64,000 nucleotides of DNA, taken from Doris montereyensis (taxonomy: Eukaryota; Mollusca; Gastropoda; Nudibranchia; Dorididae). Positions 47,190-61,411 of this stretch are shown one piece after another (the first letter of the stretch is position 1; every line of letters begins with the position of its first letter). The translations under genes were made by a program, and so were the position numbers. The notes under the pieces are model-generated. The model saw only the letters and a list, made by a program, of their open reading frames with translations. It had not been told where the DNA came from and did not search any database. Location: assembly GCA_037039925.1 (NCBI GenBank), contig JAXRKP010001087.1, positions 50,001-114,000 on the forward strand, in the 5' to 3' direction.

Positions 47190-47683
47190 CAGTGGATGCT
47201 GCATAAGTCGACGTTGTATATATAAGTCGATTTTTAAAATTATCTAAGTCGATGTGTTTTGATGGTTCCAACCCCTATACATTTTTAGTTAATTAAAAAA
47301 ACTGTTTAAGTGGACATCGACTTAAGTAGCATGCCTTTCAAGTCCATCTTTTTCACGGTCCGCAAACAGTAAAATGAATGAAAAATACGTGGATAGGTTT
47401 ATGTTTAAATGTCAATGGCATCCACGGCTGTTGATCTCACAGCTAGAGAATACAATGTACCAACAATACAAATGGGGGGGGGAGAAAGAGATAGAGAGTA
47501 GGGGGATGGGTGAGAATATTATGCCGCCTCCTTTGTTCAGCAGTCAGTTATTAGTAATATTAGCAATATCCAAGATCATTATGACGAAAAGGGAGGTAAC
47601 TGAACAATTGCTTAAGTCGATTATTTACATAAGTTTATCTTTTTAGTAGATCCCTTGAACATCGACTTATGCGGCATCCACTG
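47190..47683. mobile_element. pogo/Tc1-like MITE flanked by TA
   Basis: 494 bp, with ends CAGTGGATGCTGCATAAGTC (left) and, read inward from the right, CAGTGGATGCCGCATAAGTC: inverted repeats of over 20 bp with one mismatch. Each side is flanked by TA (47188-47189 and 47684-47685). The internal TAAGTCGATTTTTAAA and GGTTCCAACCCC resemble pogo/Tigger-type ends. No transposase. It is inserted in the 42-bp array that resumes on both sides. Confidence 0.88.
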
Positions 47684-47685
47684 TA

Positions 47686-48300
47686 TATGGAAACCTCGTC
47701 TTCAGTAATTCGCCGTCCAGATCATGTTTGGAAAACTTTGACTCCAGTAAATCGCCGCCGATATCAGGTTTGGAAAACTTTGTCTCCAATAAATCGCCGC
47801 CTAAATCTGGATTGGAAAACTTTATCTTCCAGTAAATTGTCCTCCAGATCTAGACTGGAAAACTTTATTTCCAATAAATGGCCGCCCAGATCATGTTTGG
47901 AAAACTTTGTCTCCAGTAAATCGTCACCATGTTAGCTTTGGAAAACTTTGTCTCCAGTAAATCGCGGTCCACAGCAGCTTTGGAAAACTTTATCTCCAGT
48001 AAATCACCGCCCATATCAGCTTTGGAAAACTTAATCTGCAGTAAATCACCACCCAGGTCATGTTTGGAAAACGTTGACACCAGTGAATCACCGTCTAGAT
48101 CAGGTTCGGAAAACTTTGTCTCCAGTGATTCACCGTCCATATCAGGTTCGGAAAACTTGGTCTCCAGTGATTCATCGTCCATATCAGGTTCGGAAAACTT
48201 GGTCTCCAGTGATTCACCGTCCATATCAGGTTCGGAAAACTTGGTCTCCAGTGATTCACCGTCCATATCAGGTTTGGAAAATTTGTCTCTAGCAAATCGC
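47686..48300. repeat. 42-bp minisatellite
   Basis: About 14 units of about 42 bp built on GGTTCGGAAAACTTGGTCTC and CAGTGATTCACCGTCCATATCA. Units toward 48300 are the most uniform. A further partial unit lies left of the MITE at 47160-47187. The period keeps frames open on both strands by chance. Confidence 0.92.
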
Positions 48301-48429
48301 TATGTAAACTCACCGAACTAGAAATAAATTTGATATTTTGATGGATTTTGATGGAGTGGAAGCCCGAAATGAATATTCAAACTTTCAATGCAAACTAAAA
48401 CCTTTAGTCTTCTACTCCTAAAAACTAAT

Positions 48430-48625
48430 AATAATTCTTTCTTCCTTTCTTTATCAGTTCCCATTCTACCTTTTGGTGTATGGGTTCAGATGCCTGAGAT
48501 GATCTTTCACCAGGATGCCCTGTCCCGGCATTTTCTGTTTCCTTCCAAAAAAGTTAAATTTCTATGCTTCAATGCCTCTTTTATATCTTCTTCCCACGGT
48601 CTGCCTTTTGGTCTTTTACATGCCC
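48430..48625 (-). mobile_element. RTE-like LINE copy E, extreme 3' end
   Basis: About 190 bp of the 3' terminus, matching the ends of copies D and F (ATCAGTTCCCATTCTACCTT on the plus strand) with an AAAG-type tail. Confidence 0.8.
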
Positions 48626-48799
48626 ATACCATCTCAATTGACTCATGACTCAAAAATCACGTCGATAAAGCTGCATAGTTATCGTAACCGTTGTGATATG
48701 ACATCACCAAGTCATCTATTTTACACACCATGGTAAACGCAGTGTAATGCAATTTTCTGGGAATCCCAAAAGGGAATGCTATATGTGGTGTCATAGAAC

Positions 48800-49085
48800 C
48801 ATGCCTTTAGCTTCCTCGGTAGTCCAGCGTCTAGAGGCAATGTGTTGACCTCTCAACCGAAAGGTTTCGGGTAAAATCCCCCCCCCCCCCCCCCGGTCCA
48901 GGGAGGTGGATCGACATATAGTCACATCGATTAAAAGGGAGTCCCGTATGCATATCACATCATTCTCTGCACTTTAAAGATCCATTTGTTGTTTACGGGA
49001 CAGCCCGGACAGAATATAAAAATCCTGCCAAAAACCCCGAGATCACCTTAGTTGTGGATGTGGGTAAATCAGATCAAATCAAATC
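48800..49085 (+). repeat. Possible tRNA-derived SINE
   Basis: A tRNA-like start (GGTAGTCCAGCGTCTAGAGG, then GGTTTCGGGTAAAATCC) is followed by a C run and a body ending GAAT...AAATCAGATCAAATCAAATC, a short-unit tail. Plausible but diverged. Confidence 0.45.
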
Positions 49086-50463
49086 AAAAGCTCTAGCTTA
49101 CTCCTTCTACCCGATTTTGGATACAGTAAGCCTCGGATTCAATGAGATGGTCGGGACCGTCCTGGAGTTAGCGTTGAATCCAAGGTCCTGTTGAATCTGA
49201 GATGTCTTTACTTTACATTTATTTAATATTACTTGGTGACGTTGTTTTAAGCAATCTAGATTAAGCTCCAAAAAAAATAATACATGGACAAAGTTTAAAA
49301 AACATGTGAAGCATAGCGACCTGTAACTTATTGCGTTGATATGAAGCATATGCAATTGTGTTTGTGTATTTTTGTTCGTTCATTGCTTGAAACACTAAAA
49401 AAATTTATCTGTCAACCTGTCTCGAGACACACTTATGTCAAGGGAAGATGATGTATGAAAATCAACCGGCGTCGCACGTAGTGAACGAAGCGATAAGGGG
49501 TGAGTAAGGGACATATTAGTCAACCTCAATCATCCCTGTCCAGATGTATACATTACATGGCATTGGCATCCTTAAATGCCCCGGCCAACATTGTGCTTGA
49601 CACTTGGCATTTGGCATGCACTACGCGACGTCCTTTTCTTTCCTTCCCACCGGCACATTCTTAATACATGTGTCTAGAATCATGATGGGGGCTAGATGGA
49701 TGTTCTGTGGGCTAGATGAATTTATTTTGTTTTGTTTTGATAACTTCAATGGAAAAAAGTATCTCCTTGGAATGATGCCAGTAAAACTGATACTAGATCT
49801 AGATCATTGGAGCCAAGATTGCTAATTTTTTCACTCGTTGACTCAATTTAAGGGAAATAATTGGGGATTTTTAATGACCTTGCAGGATCCGTGATCTCGT
49901 TGAATCTGAGCTCGTTACGGTCGAAGTTTACTTTTGTTAACTAGTGTAAGAATTTTATAAGCACTAAGATAAACCAAAAATTATAATCGCAAACTGTTTG
50001 CCGATTTGCCCTCAGCGTTCAACACCACAAAACCATCCATATTGAAAAACAAACTCAAAGACGGTAATTATCATGTTTATATTATAAACAGCTTGGATTA
50101 GTGCTTTGTTATCCGATCGCAATCAAAACGTGAAACTGAACAAAAACCTATCTCCACTTTTAACAATAACACCAAACATTGGAGATCCACAAGAATGTTT
50201 TCTATCATTTGTTCTTTTCACCCCATAGACAGATGAGTGCAAATTCGATGTAACACTACTTTGATTTTCTGATGATTCACCTATACAAGGACTAACTGAC
50301 ATAGATAAAGACGAAACCCATTACAGAAGAACTGTATAGTGTTTTACCATTTGGGGTGACCGTCATGAACTACATACCCGGTGCGCATGGGTGAAGTTTA
50401 AGAAAAGAAAAGAGATTTGTATTTATTGTTTGACTTTCGGGGAAAAAAAGATTGCTTCTACAA

Positions 50464-53400
50464 TGTATTTCTTTATCAGTTCCCATTCTACCTTCCGGTG
50501 TATGGGTTTAGATGCCAGAAATGATCTTTCTCAAGGCTGCCCTGTCCTGACATTTTCTGTTTCCTTCCTTTCTTTCTTTCTGTATCAGTTCCCATTTTAC
50601 CTTTCGGTGTATGGGTTCAGATGCCCGAGATGATCTTTCTCAAGGATACCCTGTCCTGTTTATATGCTTTAGTGGCTCTTTCATATTTTCTTCCCACTTT
50701 CTCCGAGGTCTGCCTTTTAATCTTTTACCTTGGGCCTTAGCACTGTATACTGATTTAGCCATTCTATTGTCATTCATTCTGTTTACATACCCAAACCATC
50801 TCAATTGCTTTATTTCTATCTTAGTTTTTATGCCATAGGCTTTGGTTTGATCTCTTATTGTTGTGTTTCTGATTTTGTCTCTTTTAGTTTTCCCTACTAC
50901 TCTTATTAGATATTTGATTTCAGCTGCCTGTACTCTATTGTATTCTCTACTGTCTAAGGTCCAGGTTTCGCTGCCATAGAGGAGAGCAGGACAATACACT
51001 GTGTTGTATACTGCCATTTTGGTATTTGTTGACAATTCTTGTTTACTTACAAATGCCTTTCCTAGAGAGTTATATATAGCAATATAGCACTTGCCTTTTT
51101 GATTCTCTGGCTGATTTCTTCTCTTAGTTTTGCCTCTGAGTTAATCATTACTCCTAGGCAATTGTAGCTGTGAACTTGTTCTAAATTCTCCCTGCCCAAT
51201 TTAAGATTTTGTGTTTTCGACTAAAGGTCACTTTCTCACTTTCTCATTTTCCAAACAGAACTAAATCATTGGCAAATGAAAGCATTGATACATTTACTGG
51301 TTTTGTGCTTCAACATACCTACATTTATTTTCTTCATTTTTGAGGATGCCTTTGCGACTGAATCCATAAATGTTGTAAAAAAAACAGGACTTAAGGTACA
51401 ACCCTGTCTTGCTCTTATGTCTACAGCAAATTCGGCAGATATGTTTCCACCTACTCTCACTGCACATGTTGGTTTATTGTAAAAACTGTCAATAGCTTCC
51501 ATTAAATGTTGCTCTACATTGTGTTCTTTTAAGGAATGCCATAGTTCGTCCCGCCTCACAGCGTCAAATGCTCTTTCTAAATCTATAAAACACAGGTGCA
51601 AGTCAATGTTTTTCTCAGATAATTTTTCTATTATTTGTCTAATTGTAAATATGTGGTCTTGTAAACTTCTTCCTAGTCTAAATCCACTCTGGTGTTCTTC
51701 AATCTGATCCTCTACTCTTTTCCTTACTCTCATTTCCAGTATCCTGGCATATGCTTTTCCTGGTACGCTAAGTAGTGATATCCCTCTATAGTTTGAGCAT
51801 TCAATAGTTGATCCTTTCTTATGTATTGGCACTACCGTTTCCCTTTCCAGTCGTCTGGCACCTGTTTGGACTTCCATGCTTGTTGGCATATTGCATGTAG
51901 TAGTTTTTCTGCCTATGTCCGTTGGTTTTTAATCATTTCTGGATGAACTTGATTTGCTCCTGGGGTTTTTCCCTAAATTCACTTTTCTTCTAGCTCTTTG
52001 GATTTCTTCCTTTATATATATACATCTTTAGCTGTTTCATCTGGATTACTTGTTACTCTTACTCATTGATCTTTACTCCTTGTTTCATACGTTCTGAAGG
52101 GATTATGTAATTGGTGAAAATGCTTTCTCCATGTTTCCATAATTTCATTGTCTTCTTTCATTATTTCTCCTTTGGCATTCTTAATTTGTCGTATTGGGCA
52201 TGCTTTGGTCTTTCTCATGCTCTTCGTTGCCCCCCCCCCCCAGAACAGCGTTTGACTTCCTTGATAGCTTTCTTGAAGTCTTTGTCCAAATTCTTCCCAT
52301 TGTTCCTGTTTGGCGATAGTTCTTTTACTCACGTCTCTTTGTTTGCAAGTAATTCTTCCAGACATCCTTCTTTTCTTTGATCTTAGTCTTGACATTCTTA
52401 TTCCACCATGCTGTTCTTTTTTTATCTCCTTTAATTTGTTTCCTACCACATGCCTCTTCATTACAACTGAGGAGTATTTCTTTATACATCTGCCACTTTT
52501 CTTCTATTGTGCTATCATTCAGATCCATCTGCATTTCACTGATAAATCTTTTTATCATAGATTGGTATACCTGTTTTAGTACTGGTTTATTTAATTCCTC
52601 TATTTTGAGTTTTGTAGCTTTCTTCTCTTTCTTTTTTGTTTTTCTTCAGTCAGTAATCTCATTTTGGCGGTCACTAAGTGATGATCACTAAATATTTCTG
52701 TTCCCCTGTTTACTCTTGCATCCAATGTGCTATGAAAAAGGAGCTGCTAACTATTAAGTAGTCTATCATTGAATTTTCACCTGTCTTCATTTACTCTTGT
52801 ATATTTCTGGATATCTTTATGAGTAAAAAAGGTGTTGGCTATTTTCATGTTATTCTTTAGGCAAAATCTATGAGTCTCTCTCCATTTGGAGAAGTTGTCT
52901 CTCCTTCTTTACCTATTCCTCCTCCTGACGTTTCTACATTGTTGCCTACTTTAGTGTTTAAATCTCCTAAAAGCATTAGTTCCTGTTTGGGTTTAAGATT
53001 CTCTGCAGCTAGTTGTAAATCGTTTTCGAAGATAATTTTTCTTCATTAGTTGCGTCTTCGTTTGGTCCATAAGCTATTAATAATTTAATTTCTCGTCCTT
53101 TTGGTTTAATATTTACCTCTAATAACCGTGAGCTTATACATTTCCAACTTTCTAGTAGCTTTTCATGCCTTTTATGCACTAGGAGGCCTACTCATGCTCT
53201 AGCTGTATCTTTGACATCTACTCCTGAGAAGATTAAAATATGATTCGGTCCTACATTTTCTATTCCTTGTCCTTTTTTCTTACTTTCTGTAATGGCTAAC
53301 ATATCTACTTTGAATTTTTCCATTTCTTCAACTAATTTTAACTCTTTTCCATTTATTGCCCTAACGTTCTATATTCCCAAAAAATCACAGTCCGTATTCG

Positions 53401-53818
53401 TTTCCAAATTCGTCTTCGAAAGATCAAGCCAGTTGTATTATATGTATTTCTCTGAATCTGTTTGTTTTTGGATAAGCAGGGGATTAGCCCATTGTACCAT
53501 AAGTAAATGGTGGGGCTGCCACCCTTAGACCCCCTACCAGACCTTGTTATTTTCTGTCAGGGTTAACTCCCTTACGTTTTAGTCATTCAAGACCAGCCTG
53601 CAAGGCAGCATGATGTTATTTTCTGTCAGGGTTAACTCCCTTAGCCTTAGGTCAACCAAGACCGGCCTGCAAGGCAGCAAGTTGTTTTCTATCAGGGTTA
53701 ACTCCCTTAGTCTTTGGTCGGGCAAAGATTCGCCTGCAAGGCAGCAGGAGACTCGTGGAGGGCGGGATCATCTACTCCCCGTAGATGTGCTTACCTGTCC
53801 ACTGCCCGGGTATGTAAT
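50464..53818 (-). mobile_element. RTE-like LINE copy F, near full length
   Basis: Read on the minus strand it has a 5' UTR with three 60-bp monomers (53818-53545), endonuclease region (about 53400-52680), linker (MDLNDSTIEEKWQMYKEILL at about 52525), and RT with IVPIHKKGSTIECSNYRGIS-type segment, HQSGFRLGRSLQDHIFTIRQ and FIDLERAFDAV (about 51600). The C-terminal LRWFGYVNRMNDNRMAKSVY lies near 50800. The 3' end is duplicated in tandem (50464-50563 and 50578 on). Frames are broken in many places. At about 3.35 kb it is the reference copy for the family here. Confidence 0.9.
53545..53818 (-). promoter_or_regulatory. LINE 5' monomer array
   Basis: Three units of about 60 bp, each with (plus strand) GTCAGGGTTAACTCCCTTAG, a variable TTTGGTCA, and CCTGCAAGGCAGCA, then a unique 5' terminus with TCGTGGAGGGCGGGATC. 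Repeated 5' monomers act as promoters in some other LINEs; that role is inferred here. Confidence 0.6.
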
Positions 53819-55135
53819 ACATGATGCGTAATACCTAGACGATTACAATGGAAATTCTAGTCAGGTGTTTCCGCGTGTATCTAATACGTGATACATGATG
53901 CGTAATGCGTAAGCACCAATGACAATGGAAATTTTACTCAGATGTTTCTCTGTGTACGTAATATGATACATGATACGTAATGTGTAAGCAAACATTACAA
54001 TGGAAATCCTACTCAGGTATTTCCATGTGTATGTACTACGTGATACATGATGCGAAATGCTTTAACGATTACAATGGAAATTCTACGCAGGTATTTCCAT
54101 GTGTATGTCATATGTGATACTTGATGTGTAATGTGTAAGCAACAATTACAATGGAAATTTTACTCAGATGTTTCCATGTGTATGTAATACGTGATACATG
54201 GTGCGAAATGCCTAAACGATTACACTGGAAATTCTACTCAGCTGTTTCAATGTGTACGTAATACGTAATACATTATGCGTAATGCCTAAACAAAAAAATC
54301 ATATGGAAATTCTAGTCAGGTGTTTCCACGTGTCCGTAATACGTGATACATGAATTGTAATGCCTAACTAACTATTAAAATGCAAATTCTAGTAAGGTTC
54401 TTCCACTTTTACGTAATATGTGATACATGATGCATAATGGGTAAACAACAATGGAAATTATATTAAATTACAATGGAAATTATATTAATGTGTTTCTATG
54501 TGTACGTAATATGGGATACATGATGCGTAATGGGTAAACAACAATTACAATGGAAATTGTACTAAGGTGTTTCCACGTTTATGATACGCAATACATGATG
54601 AGTAATGTGTAAACAACACTTACAATGGAAATTCTACTAATGTGTTTCTACTAAGGTGTTTCTACATGTACGTAATATGTGATACATGATGCGTAATGCC
54701 TAGACGATTACAATGGAAATTCTACTAAGGTCTTTCCACATGTACGTAATACGTGATACATGATCGTAATGCCTAGACGATTACAATGGAACTTCTACTC
54801 AGGTCTTTCCACATGTACGTAATACGTGATACATGATACGTAATGCCTAGCCGATTACAATGAAATTTCTACTCAGGTCTTTCCACATGTACGTAATACG
54901 TGATACATGATACGTAATGCCTAGCCGATTACAATGGAACTTCTACTAAGGTCTTTCCACATGTACGTAATACGTGATACATGATACGTAATGCCTAGAC
55001 GATTACAATGGAACTTCTACTTAGGTCTTTCCACATGTACGTAATACGTGATACATGATGTGTAATGCCTAGACGATTACAATGGAAACTCTACTCAAGT
55101 GTTTCCATGTGTTTCGTTGTGCGTAGTGAGTAATA
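53819..55135. repeat. 74-bp minisatellite
   Basis: About 18 units of 60-75 bp containing TACGTAATACGTGATACATG, ATGCCTAGACGATTACAATG and TTCCACATG. It starts at the 5' boundary of LINE copy F. A short reverse-orientation remnant (GCATCACGCATTACGTATCA) follows at 55170-55200. Confidence 0.92.
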
Positions 55136-55714
55136 CACCTTGCTTAGATTTCCATGTAATTATCGTTTACGCATCACGCATTACGTATCACGCATTACGT
55201 ACACATTATGTAAAAACGACTGTAGACAGAATTTCATACAACAGCAAAAAATAAATAAAAAAGATTTATGATTATCATAGTGTCAAACAGGCAAATGACT
55301 TAATATGATGCTGAAAAAAATAACTTTAAAAAATCACAAATGGCATGGGTTGGTAGGACGGTATATAGGCGTACAAGTAATTCTGAACCGACGATTTGAA
55401 AGTTGATCTGATAAGTTTCATTGATCGTCACGCAATTCACAGACCAGCCCTTACAGCATAATACATTATTGTGTGCATTGTTTTGACGACAGGTAAAAAC
55501 ATGGACTGATGGAATCAAAATAAAGCCTTTGTCCGACATCTTTCTTCTCACGAGAAGGCGACCATTCAGCGCTGTTTATTTTGTATACAAAGACGTATAA
55601 CAACAACACCACACGCCCAGCCCTACGTACAAGGCACGCGCAGACACAGATATGTACTAAATAATATACACACCCACGTAACACGAAACGCAAACCAACT
55701 CCCGACTCATTATC

Positions 55715-56395
55715 ATTCTCGTATCAAAGGTAAGCAGTCATGTTATATTTAACATCTTGAAAGTATTCATTCTCATATCAAAGGTAAGTAGTCATGTTAT
55801 ATTTAACATCTTGAAAGTATTCATTCTCATATCAAAGGTAAGTAGTCATGTTGTATTTAACATCTTGAAAGTATTCATTCTCATATCAAAGGTAAGTAGT
55901 CATGTTGTATTTAACATCTTGAAAGTATTCATTCTCATATCAAAGGTAAGCAGTCATGTTGTATTTAACATCTTGAAAGTATTCATTCTCATATCAAAGG
56001 TAAGCAGTCATGTTGTATTTAGCATCTTGAAAGTATTCATTCTCATATCAAAGGTAAGTAGTCATGTTGTATTTAACATCTTGAAAGTATTCATTCTCAT
56101 ATCAAAGGTAAGCAGTCATGTTGTATTTAACATCTTGAAAGTATTCATTCTCATATCAAAGGTAAGCAGTCATGTTGTATATAACATCTTGAAAGTATTC
56201 ATTCTCATATCAAAGGTAAGCAGTCATGTTGTATTTAACATCTTGAAAGTATTCATTCTCATATCAAAGGTAAACAGTCATGTTGTATTTAACATCTTGA
56301 AAGTATTCATTCTCATATCAAAGGTAAGCAGTCATGTTGTATTTAACATCTTGAAAGTATTCATTCTCATATCAAAGGTAAGCAGTCATGTTGTA
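55715..56395 (+). repeat. 54-bp minisatellite
   Basis: Twelve to thirteen nearly identical 54-bp units built on CATCTTGAAAGTATTCATTC and TCATATCAAAGGTAAGCAGT. Because 54 is divisible by three, an open frame of 250 codons crosses it. Diverged units reappear at 57000-57135. Confidence 0.95.
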
Positions 56396-57241
56396 TACTT
56401 ATTTATATACAGGTGTAATTGGACATGGTGTGCTGAGTTGAAATATCGTCTTTTTTGTCTGACGTTACCGGTTGTCCTAGAAACTGCCGCCATCCTGGAT
56501 TTTGCCTAAACATTTTAAACAATTTGGATCCAAGTGGGTACATGTACCGCAAAATCGGAACATGGAAGCATGCTTCGATGTTTTGCAGCGCTCATAATAA
56601 TCTGTACATCCGCGACATTGGAAGAGGGGGAGAGGGGTTGTTAGTGTTTGGATAGGGGAAATATTGTGATAAAATCGTTTCTGGTTCTAGAAATAAATGT
56701 TTTCAGTATTTTTCTTTTTTTTCTCTTTCCTTTATTTATTTCTAAAAACGGTCAATCGCGATATAAGGAAGCCATCACTTGCGCATTCTGTCTCCACGGC
56801 ACATGTAACATCGGTCAAATTCAATATCTACAGACTTCCACATTTTTGACATTTTTTTTTCAAACTTTGCACATATCTTTCTTAATATATATCTAAATTT
56901 GATCAAATCGGATTTTGCTTTCATCAGTAACTTGAAAAATAATGAATTTAAAAAAAAATAGCTTACAAGAACAAGCCAAAAAGTTCATTTTCAGATCAAG
57001 GGAACATCTTGAAAGTATTCATTCTCGTATCATACGTAATCACTCGTGTTGTATTAAGCATCTTGAAAGTATTCAATTTCGTATCAAAGGCAAACACTCA
57101 TATTATACAGCTTCTTAAAGTATTCATTCTCATTTTCTATTCCAAAACCTGTTCCATCTCCAGGGCCCTTCATATTAGGTTTCTTCCATACCTGAATCTG
57201 TCTCTTCCTCTCTATCTCCTTGTCCTCCACCTCCTCGTCGT

Positions 57242-58690
<1,449 letters not shown>

Positions 58691-58691
58691 G

Positions 58692-58774
58692 ATGAATCTC
58701 CGGCTTCTGCTTCTCATGACGTCAGCAGTCGTGACGTGCTACAGTCCCTTTAACACCGACGCATTTTCTGGAAG
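58692..58774 (+). CDS. Putative first coding exon of a secreted protein
   Basis: The ATG at 58692 in context GCCACGATGA follows a pyrimidine tract and AG at 58684-58685. It codes MNLRLLLLMTSAVVTCYSPF then NTDAFSG plus AG, with a donor GTAACG at 58775. The first ~15 residues form a classical signal peptide (basic residue, Leu-rich core, small residues before a Cys). No downstream exon was recognised; the following 4 kb is mostly retroelement. The mature protein family is unknown to me. A chance open frame with splice-like borders is possible. Confidence 0.4.
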
Positions 58775-59334
58775 GTAACGACACCGATGTTAAAAAAAAA
58801 AAGAAGAAGAACAATGACTGACAAAACAGGACTTGTTATGGTGCCATGACATGTAAGGTTCTAGTCCTCGTTTTCTATTTCCGTTTGCCGTCACGTTCAC
58901 ATGTTGACTGTTGTGGGTTTTATGGTTTGGATGTGATCTTTACATAAACTTTTTTTTGTAGTCTTGGTTGTGTTCACAATACATGAAGTGTTTCACGGTA
59001 AACGGTCAGGAGTTACACACAGGTTAGCTAGCGTTCACTGAATGGGTTAGCGTACCCTTTCATCTCCCAGATGACGTGTCGTAACCCTAGGCTAGATTCA
59101 CTAGCCTTCTTACCTTAGGTTTTCTTAGGCATAAATGTAACAACCGAATCTTGCTTAAAAAAAAAAAAAAAAAGAGAACATGACAAGGTTTGTTACGAGG
59201 AGTGACCAGGTAATGCACAACTCCATTTCACGATTTAGGTCAGCTATATAAGTTGACATTGAATTAATTGAATGCATTTTATTATCCACGAAGGGAAATT
59301 TGTTTTTGTTACGGTGAGTACACACACCGGGCAA

Positions 59335-59490
59335 CGGACAGGTAAGCACATGTACGGATTAGGCGATCCCGCCCTCCACGAGTCTCCTGCTACCTTACAG
59401 GCGGGTCTTGTCTGACCAAAGGCTAAGGAAGTTAACCCTGACAGAATATAACATGCTGCCTTGCAGCCGGTCTTGGTTGACCAAAGGCTA
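59335..59490 (+). mobile_element. LINE 5' terminus in plus orientation
   Basis: About 155 bp, from GGGCAACGGACAGGTAAGCA through two monomer units (CTGCTACCTTACAGGCGGGT and CTGCCTTGCAGCCGG). It joins directly, at about 59490, to minus-strand RT sequence of copy G. Confidence 0.75.
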
Positions 59491-61411
59491 AGGTCACTTT
59501 CTGATTTCCGAAACAGAACTAAATCATCGGCAAATGAAAGCATTGATACATTTAGTGGTTTGAGCATCCATATACCTACATTCAATTTCTTCATTTTTGA
59601 GGATGCCTTTGCGACTAAATCCATAAATGTGATAAACAAAGGATGACTTAGGATACAACCCTCTACATCAAATTTTTCAGATATGTGTCCAGCTACTCTC
59701 ACTGCACATATTGGTTTATGGTAAAAACGTTTAATGGCTTCTATTAAATGTTGCTCTACATTGTGTTCTTTTAAGGAATGTCATAGTTCGTTCCTCCTCA
59801 CAGTGTCAAATGCCTTTTCTAAGTCAATAAGACACAGGTGCAAGTCAGTGTTTCTCTCACGGAATTTTTCTATTATTTGTCTAATTGTAAATATGTAGTA
59901 TTGTACACTTCTTCCTGGTCTAAATCCACTCTATGTTATTCAATCTGATTCTCTACTCTTTTCCTTAGTCTCATTTCCAAAATCCTGGCATACACTTTTC
60001 TTAGTACACTAAGTAGTGATATCCCTCTATAGTCTGAGCATTCCATAGTTGATCCTTTCTTATGTATCGGTACTACCGTTCCCTTTTCCCAGTCGTCTGG
60101 CACCTGGTTGGACTTCCATACTTGTTGGTATATTGCATGTAGTAATTTGACTGCCTCTCTTCCTTGGTTTTTAATCATTTCTGGATAAACTTGATCTGCT
60201 CCTGGGGCCTTTCCTAAATTCACTTTTCTTATAGCTATTTGGATTTCTTCCATTGAGATATCTACACCTTCAGCTGGTTCCTCTGGATTACTTGTTACTC
60301 TTATTAATTGATCTTTACTCCTTGTTTCATATATTCTGAATGGATTATGTTATTGTTGAAAATATTTTTCCATGTTTCCATGATTTCGTTGTCTTCTTTA
60401 ATTTACTCTTGTTTTGTACATTTGGGATATCTTTATGAGGAAAAAAAGGTGTTGGCTATTTTCATGTTATTCTTTAGGCAAAAATCTATTAATATTAATC
60501 TCTCTCCAAGGTGTTTTCTTGCCTTCTTTACCTATTAGTCTTCCTGACGTTTCTGTATTGTTGCCTACTCTAGCGTTTAAATCTCCTAAAACCATTACTT
60601 CGTGTTTGGGTTTAAGATTTTCTGTAGCTATTTGTAAATCGTTTTTGAAGATTTCTTTTTCTTTTTTAGTGGTGTCTTTGTTTGGTCCATAAGCTATAAA
60701 TAATTTTAGACCTCTTCCTTTTGGTTTATTATTTACCTCTTATAGCTGTGGGCGTATACATTTCCAACTTTCTAGTAGCTTTTCATGCCTTTTATGCATT
60801 AAGAGACCTATTCCTGCTCTAGCTCTATCATTGACATCTACTCCTGAGATGATTAAAGTATGATTTCGTCCTACATTTTCTATTCCTTGTCCTCTTTTTT
60901 TGTTTGTTTCTGTAATGGCCAAAATGTCTACTTTGAATTTGTCCATTTCTTAAACCAATTCTATCTATTTTCCATTTAAAGCCCTAAATTTGATATTCCA
61001 AAAATCACAGTCCGTGTTCTTTTCGAGAGTCGTCTTCAAAAGTTCAAGCCGGGTATATCATAATTTGTATTTCTTTGAATCAGTTTGGTTTTGGATAAGC
61101 AGGGGATTAGCCCAATGTACCCTAGGTAGATGGTGGGGCTCCCACATTGAAGTCCCCATACGAGGCCTTGTTGTTTTCTGTGAGAGTTAACTCTCTTAGC
61201 CTTTGGTCACCCAAGATCAGCATGCAAGGCAGCTGGTTGTTATTATGTCAGGGTTTAACTCCCTTAGCCTTTGTCAACCAGGACCAGCCTGCAAGGCAGT
61301 AGGTTGTTATTTTCAGTAAGGGTGAACTCCCAGACCCGCCTGCAAAGCAGCAGGAGACTCGTGGAGGACGGGATCGTCTACTCCCCGTACAGGTGCTTAC
61401 CTATCCACTGC
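59491..61411 (-). mobile_element. RTE-like LINE copy G, 5' half (inverted part)
   Basis: On the minus strand it runs from the 5' terminus (61411) through three monomers (61390-61170), an endonuclease with VDILAITETNKKRGQGIENV (about 60930), then RT from ITIAI-type linker MEEIQIAIRKVNLGKAPGAD (60253) to FADDLVLFRKSESDL at 59500. About 630 bp present in copy F between linker and endonuclease are missing at about 60404. It stops exactly where the plus-strand fragment at 61412 takes up. Confidence 0.88.

Noticed and set aside
47865..48321. 130-codon open frames on both strands
   Set aside because: Produced by the 42-bp minisatellite.
55757..56509. 250-codon open frame with an 18-residue repeat, looking like a repeat protein
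   Set aside because: It is a 54-bp minisatellite; frame openness follows from a period divisible by three, and there is no start context, domain or codon bias.
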